The notes under the pieces were generated by a model that was not told the origin of the DNA, searched no databases, and worked only from the letters and a program-made list of their open reading frames with translations. Positions 31,653 through 34,804 of a stretch of 34,804 nt of DNA are shown here, in pieces (position 1 is the stretch's first letter; every line of letters starts with the position of its first letter). Position numbers and translations under genes: made by a program. The stretch spans positions 1 through 34,804 of the forward strand of contig JALFIB010000243.1 of NCBI GenBank assembly GCA_022776305.1, read 5' to 3'. This DNA comes from Lachnospiraceae bacterium. Lineage in GTDB: Bacteria > Bacillota > Clostridia > Lachnospirales > Lachnospiraceae.

Positions 31653-33011
31653 ATGAAAAGAAATAAGAAAAAATGGTTTTGCCGTGTGTTACTTCTTTTG
31701 ATGATTGCCTTATTGGCGATGCCGGCACATGCATCGGCTGCGTCCAATATCAAATTAAATAAAACGAAGGTCAGCATTTTCAAAGGAAAAGGGTACACGC
31801 TGAAATTAAGTGGAGCCAGTGGAAAAATAAAATGGAGTTCTTCAAAGACTTCCGTTGTGACTGTAAATGCAAACGGAAAGATTACTGCAAAGAAAAAAGG
31901 TACAGCCGTTATCACTGCAAAATATAAAGGAAAGAAATATAAATGTAATGTGACTGTCAAGCAGCCGGTTACCAGTATTACATTGAGCAAAAAAACACTA
32001 TCCTTGACAAAGGGTAAAACATATACACTGAAGGCTGCCGTAAAGCCGTCCAGTGCTAATAATAAAGCTGTTACGTGGTCCAGCAGTAATAAAAAAGTAG
32101 TGACTGTTTCTTCAAATGGTAAAATAAAAGCTGTAGGGACAGGTAAAGCAACAATTACTGTTAAAGCAAAAGATGGAAGTAAGAAAAAAGCAGTCTGCCA
32201 AGTTACAGTCAAAGCTTCCACAATGAAGATCAGCAAATCTACACTTACACTTTCTGTAGGTGAGAGCATTCCTTTGACAGTTTCTTCAGTGGGTAGCGAT
32301 GCGATCATATGGGGAAGCTCGGATCGAAATATAGCCAATGTATCTGCAAAGGGTGTGGTTACCGCAAAAGCAGCCGGTACTGCTGTGATTGCAGCTTGTA
32401 AAGCAGATGGAAGCCAGACTGCTTATTGCCGTGTTACGGTAACTGAGAACGGTACGAATACGATAGCAGCCGGAGCGAAAGAACTTCTGGCAACACTACA
32501 AGGTTATTCTGAACAGATCCAAAGCGACTACGGTACGAACTATATTTGGACCTACGGTGGAAGACTTGCAGATGGAACAAGCGAAAAGAGTACATGGGCA
32601 AAAGCATACAATGATACGAGAACAAAAGGAAAGGCAGTTTGCAATTGCTCTCTGCTTGTGCGATGGGCGCTCAGGGATATGGGCGTAATCAATGAAAAGA
32701 ATTTCTGGGGTGAGATCGGAGGAGAATTTGTCTTCCGCGGTGATATTAAAGAACAATTCTTGAAACGATGCAAAATCATAAAAGTTTATCAGACACCAAA
32801 CCAGCTTCTGGCAGAAGGGAACCTGCTTCCGGGAGATATTTGTTCTTGGGTAGAATTCAGGCATACGAATGTTTATGCAGGAAATGGATTGTGGTATGAC
32901 GCAGGGCGGGGATGCAATTATGTAAATAGCGTATTTGCTTCTTTCGGGCCATCGGCGACCATCAGCATGTCAGGATCAAAGGTGGGCTATATCATTCGTT
33001 TTATAAATTAA
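31653..33011 (+). CDS. Secreted protein with three Big2 domains and an NlpC/P60-like C-terminus
   Basis: A 452-residue exported protein. The signal peptide covers about residues 1-29 ('LLLLMIALLAMPAHASA'). Three bacterial Ig-like (Big2) domains follow at about 31-103, 104-187 and 189-264, each with the 'W-S-S-S/W-G-S-S ... V ... G-x-I/V-x-A/T-x-x-x-G-T/K-A' pattern. The first two are very rich in Lys. The C-terminal part (about 270-452) looks like an NlpC/P60-type cysteine hydrolase: 'CNCSLLVRWAL' provides Cys332 (with Cys330 near) and 'RHTNVYAGNGLWYDAG' provides His404. Such domains cut peptidoglycan peptides. The usual Asp-Cys is Asn-Cys here. The start ATG 31653 has GGGAGGA 8 bases upstream. 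The basic Ig domains may bind anionic wall polymers, which is inference. Confidence 0.85.
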   Translation: MKRNKKKWFCRVLLLLMIALLAMPAHASAASNIKLNKTKVSIFKGKGYTLKLSGASGKIKWSSSKTSVVTVNANGKITAKKKGTAVITAKYKGKKYKCNVTVKQPVTSITLSKKTLSLTKGKTYTLKAAVKPSSANNKAVTWSSSNKKVVTVSSNGKIKAVGTGKATITVKAKDGSKKKAVCQVTVKASTMKISKSTLTLSVGESIPLTVSSVGSDAIIWGSSDRNIANVSAKGVVTAKAAGTAVIAACKADGSQTAYCRVTVTENGTNTIAAGAKELLATLQGYSEQIQSDYGTNYIWTYGGRLADGTSEKSTWAKAYNDTRTKGKAVCNCSLLVRWALRDMGVINEKNFWGEIGGEFVFRGDIKEQFLKRCKIIKVYQTPNQLLAEGNLLPGDICSWVEFRHTNVYAGNGLWYDAGRGCNYVNSVFASFGPSATISMSGSKVGYIIRFIN

Positions 33012-33145
33012 GAATTTTTTGTTATAAATCCAGCTGGAAAAAAGAGGCATGGTCGTGTAGCGCAAAAACGCTGCGGAAATAGAGTGAAAAGTGTTGCGGC
33101 TGGAAATACTATTGCAAAGCCTAAATAAGAATAGGAGGTTGCAAT

Positions 33146-34474
33146 ATGTGTAATTACATGCCGATTTCAGATGTATATGCAAGAGAAATACTGGATTCAA
33201 GAGGAAATCCCACCGTGGAGGTGGAGATCATGACTGAAGATGGAAGCGTCGGGAGGGCAGCAGTACCTTCCGGCGCTTCAACTGGTCAATATGAGGCAGT
33301 AGAATTAAGGGACGGGCAGCAAAGGTATCAGGGTAAGGGTGTGGAACAGACTTGCCATTTCGTAAATACCATTTTAGCAGATGCCATCATTGGAGAAAAT
33401 GTGTATCATCAGGCTTCCATTGACCGGATCTTATGCAGGGAAGACGGAACGAAAAATAAAAGAAGACTTGGTGCCAATGGTATACTGGGAGTCTCTATGG
33501 CCACAGCTGCGGCTGCGGCAAGATCACTGGATATGCCGCTTTTTCGTTATCTGGGCGGGATGCATGCGCACCGGATGCCGGTGCCGATGATGAATATTTT
33601 AAATGGAGGCTGCCACGCTGATAATACAGTGGACTTGCAGGAATTTATGATTATGCCTGTGGGTGCGGAAGGATTCGCCCATGGACTTCAGATGTGTACG
33701 GAGATCTACCACACTTTAAAGAAAATGCTGAAAGAGAGAGGATATGCAACAGGTGTGGGGGATGAGGGTGGTTTTGCACCGGATCTGGAAGATGCTTCTT
33801 CTGTATTGTTTTTGATTTCAGATGCCGTGGAAAAAGCGGGCTATCAGATGGGAAAGGACATAGTGATCGCATTGGATGCAGCATCAAGCGAATTATACCA
33901 AAAAGAAAAACAGGCGTACTTCTTTCCCGGAGAGAGTAAGATGAAAGGGAAAGAGGTATACCGCACCACAGAGGAAATGATTTCTTATCTGGAACAGCTT
34001 TGTAAACAGTTTCCCATTGCATCAATCGAAGACGGCCTAGATGAAAATGACTGGGATGGATGGCAAGAGCTTGGAAAAAGACTCGGAAAACACGTACAGC
34101 TTGTGGGAGATGACCTCTTTGTCACCAATGCAGAGCGCCTTCAAAAGGGAATCGAATTGGGAGCAGGTAATGCGATCCTGATAAAAGTCAACCAGATTGG
34201 CACATTGACCGAGACATTCCATGCCATTGAGCTGGCACACCAAAACGGATACCGGACTGTGATCTCACATCGTTCCGGAGAGACAGAGGATACGATGATT
34301 GCAGATATTGCTGTTGCAGTAGGTGCCGGACAGATCAAAACAGGTGCACCCTGCAGAAGTGAGCGGGTAGCAAAGTACAATCAGCTTTTAAGGATTGAAG
34401 ATACCATCGGATATTTTGCTTCTTATGAGAACCCATTTAAAAAGAACTGCCTTTATGATGAAAAAAACAGTTGA
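33146..34474 (+). CDS. eno: Enolase
   Basis: A 442-residue glycolytic enzyme that dehydrates 2-phosphoglycerate to phosphoenolpyruvate. Metal ligands are Asp244 ('IALDAA'), Glu295 ('SIEDGL') and Asp322 ('GDDLF'). Catalytic Glu207 ('GDEGGF') and Lys347 ('KVNQIG') are present, as is 'SHRSGETED'. The substrate-loop sequence 'NGGCHADNT' has a Cys where most enolases have Ala. It is slightly longer than the usual 428-432 residues, from a longer N-terminus and a C-terminal tail ('[12 protein letters not shown]'). The start ATG 33146 has AGGAGG 7 bases upstream. No strong promoter could be picked in the preceding 134 bases. Its end overlaps the secG promoter. Confidence 0.95.
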   Translation: MCNYMPISDVYAREILDSRGNPTVEVEIMTEDGSVGRAAVPSGASTGQYEAVELRDGQQRYQGKGVEQTCHFVNTILADAIIGENVYHQASIDRILCREDGTKNKRRLGANGILGVSMATAAAAARSLDMPLFRYLGGMHAHRMPVPMMNILNGGCHADNTVDLQEFMIMPVGAEGFAHGLQMCTEIYHTLKKMLKERGYATGVGDEGGFAPDLEDASSVLFLISDAVEKAGYQMGKDIVIALDAASSELYQKEKQAYFFPGESKMKGKEVYRTTEEMISYLEQLCKQFPIASIEDGLDENDWDGWQELGKRLGKHVQLVGDDLFVTNAERLQKGIELGAGNAILIKVNQIGTLTETFHAIELAHQNGYRTVISHRSGETEDTMIADIAVAVGAGQIKTGAPCRSERVAKYNQLLRIEDTIGYFASYENPFKKNCLYDEKNS

Positions 34475-34499
34475 AATCTGCTATATCCTGTGGTAGACT
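34471..34499 (+). promoter_or_regulatory. Promoter of secG
   Basis: TTGAAA (34471-34476, overlapping the eno stop) and TAGACT (34494-34499) are 17 bases apart, with TGG before the -10. Confidence 0.65.
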
Positions 34500-34531
34500 G
34501 ATTATGTTTGACATAGGAGGTGTAGTACGCT

Positions 34532-34759
34532 GTGAGAATATTTTTAACGATTATTTTTATATTGGTATGTATTGCGTTAACTGTTCTTGTTCTGGTTCAG
34601 CAGGGTAAAGATGCCGGCCTTGGAGCAATTGGTGGAATCGGAGATACTTACTGGGGTAAGAATAAGTCACGTTCGATGGAAGGAAAACTTGTAAAGTTCA
34701 CCACATTGCTGGCGGTATTATTCGTTGTAATAGCTGCTATTTTGAATTTGAATTTTTAA
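34532..34759 (+). CDS. secG: Preprotein translocase subunit SecG
   Basis: A 75-residue protein with two membrane helices (about residues 2-22 and 53-73) joined by a glycine-rich cytoplasmic loop. The family mark 'VLVQQGKDAGLGAIGG' is present, followed by 'YWGKNKSRSMEG'. SecG is the small accessory part of the SecYEG export channel. The start is GTG 34532. AGGAGG at 34515-34520 is 11 bases upstream, a little long. In Firmicutes secG is often followed by rnr and smpB; here the window ends soon after its terminator, so that cannot be checked. Confidence 0.95.
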   Translation: MRIFLTIIFILVCIALTVLVLVQQGKDAGLGAIGGIGDTYWGKNKSRSMEGKLVKFTTLLAVLFVVIAAILNLNF

Positions 34760-34766
34760 AGGACAG

Positions 34767-34799
34767 AGGACTGATGCGATCACGCAGCAGTCCTTTTTT
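34767..34799 (+). terminator. Terminator of secG
   Basis: AGGACTG (34767-34773) pairs with CAGTCCT (34788-34794), with an inner TGCG/CGCA tip, then six T. Confidence 0.85.
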
Positions 34800-34804
34800 C
34801 ACGA

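Noticed and set aside
31559-32338. 259-codon reading frame on the minus strand
   Set aside because: It lies opposite the Lys-rich Big2 gene, which has a promoter, ribosome binding site, signal peptide and domain pattern. The antisense frame is a low-complexity Phe/Leu-rich shadow without a binding site.
1-34804. CRISPR arrays, tRNA and rRNA genes, insertion sequences, prophage genes
   Set aside because: No regularly spaced repeats with unique spacers, no cloverleaf with CCA-type ends, no rRNA-like conserved stretches and no transposase or phage proteins were seen. The only recombinase is the chromosomal XerD type.

Overview
The window is a stretch of a low-to-mid GC Firmicute chromosome. It most resembles a gut Lachnospiraceae member (class Clostridia). 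This rests on the Gram-positive gene content (spoIIM-like/xerD pair, scpA/scpB followed by a D,D-carboxypeptidase), strong AGGAGG-type ribosome binding sites with several GTG starts, many glutamate- and threonine-rich secreted proteins, and a split biotin-dependent sodium pump operon of the kind found in that family. Species is inferred only loosely. I saw no rRNA, tRNA, CRISPR array, insertion sequence or prophage. This is mostly core chromosome, with the novelty in small intergenic elements and in one energy-metabolism operon.

Layout. 1-4400: tail of a DUF4832-like protein, a leftward drug/metabolite exporter, a divergent DUF362 protein, a SpoIIM-like membrane protein and a XerD-type recombinase. 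4400-10066: leftward DAHP synthase (aroF), then rightward precorrin-2 dehydrogenase, RNase HI, a 48-residue membrane peptide, alaS and rpsU (S21). 10067-10302: an elaborate nested-hairpin element directly in front of cardiolipin synthase. 10303-16926: cls, a first D,D-carboxypeptidase, a metallophosphoesterase, scpA, scpB and a second D,D-carboxypeptidase.

17084-22459 is a five-gene operon: a CoA-type (12S-like) carboxyltransferase, an OadG-like anchor fused to a secreted domain, a biotin carrier, the OadB sodium pump and a 5S-like oxaloacetate/pyruvate carboxyltransferase. There is no ATP-dependent biotin carboxylase. The set therefore predicts two carboxyltransferases sharing one biotin carrier and one membrane pump, so transcarboxylation and sodium-coupled (de)carboxylation could be combined. 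22653-23716: thiamine pyrophosphokinase and a small membrane protein. 23876-27917: a polar amino acid ABC importer (binding protein, permease, ATPase) followed by an M20 amidohydrolase. 28009-34759: gpmI, an HtrA-like protease with a Glu in place of the catalytic Asp, a secreted Big2/NlpC-P60-like protein, enolase and secG.

Small repeated elements stand out. One is a 35-bp palindrome-containing repeat present three times, always intergenic and in the same orientation (3378, 15615, 31339). Another is a hairpin plus 39-bp tail present twice (22532 and 24791). The 230-bp region between rpsU and cls has a perfect 14-bp closing helix and a segment that can pair with three alternative partners, the last abutting the cls start codon. 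It is the best candidate here for an undescribed regulatory RNA or mobile palindromic element.
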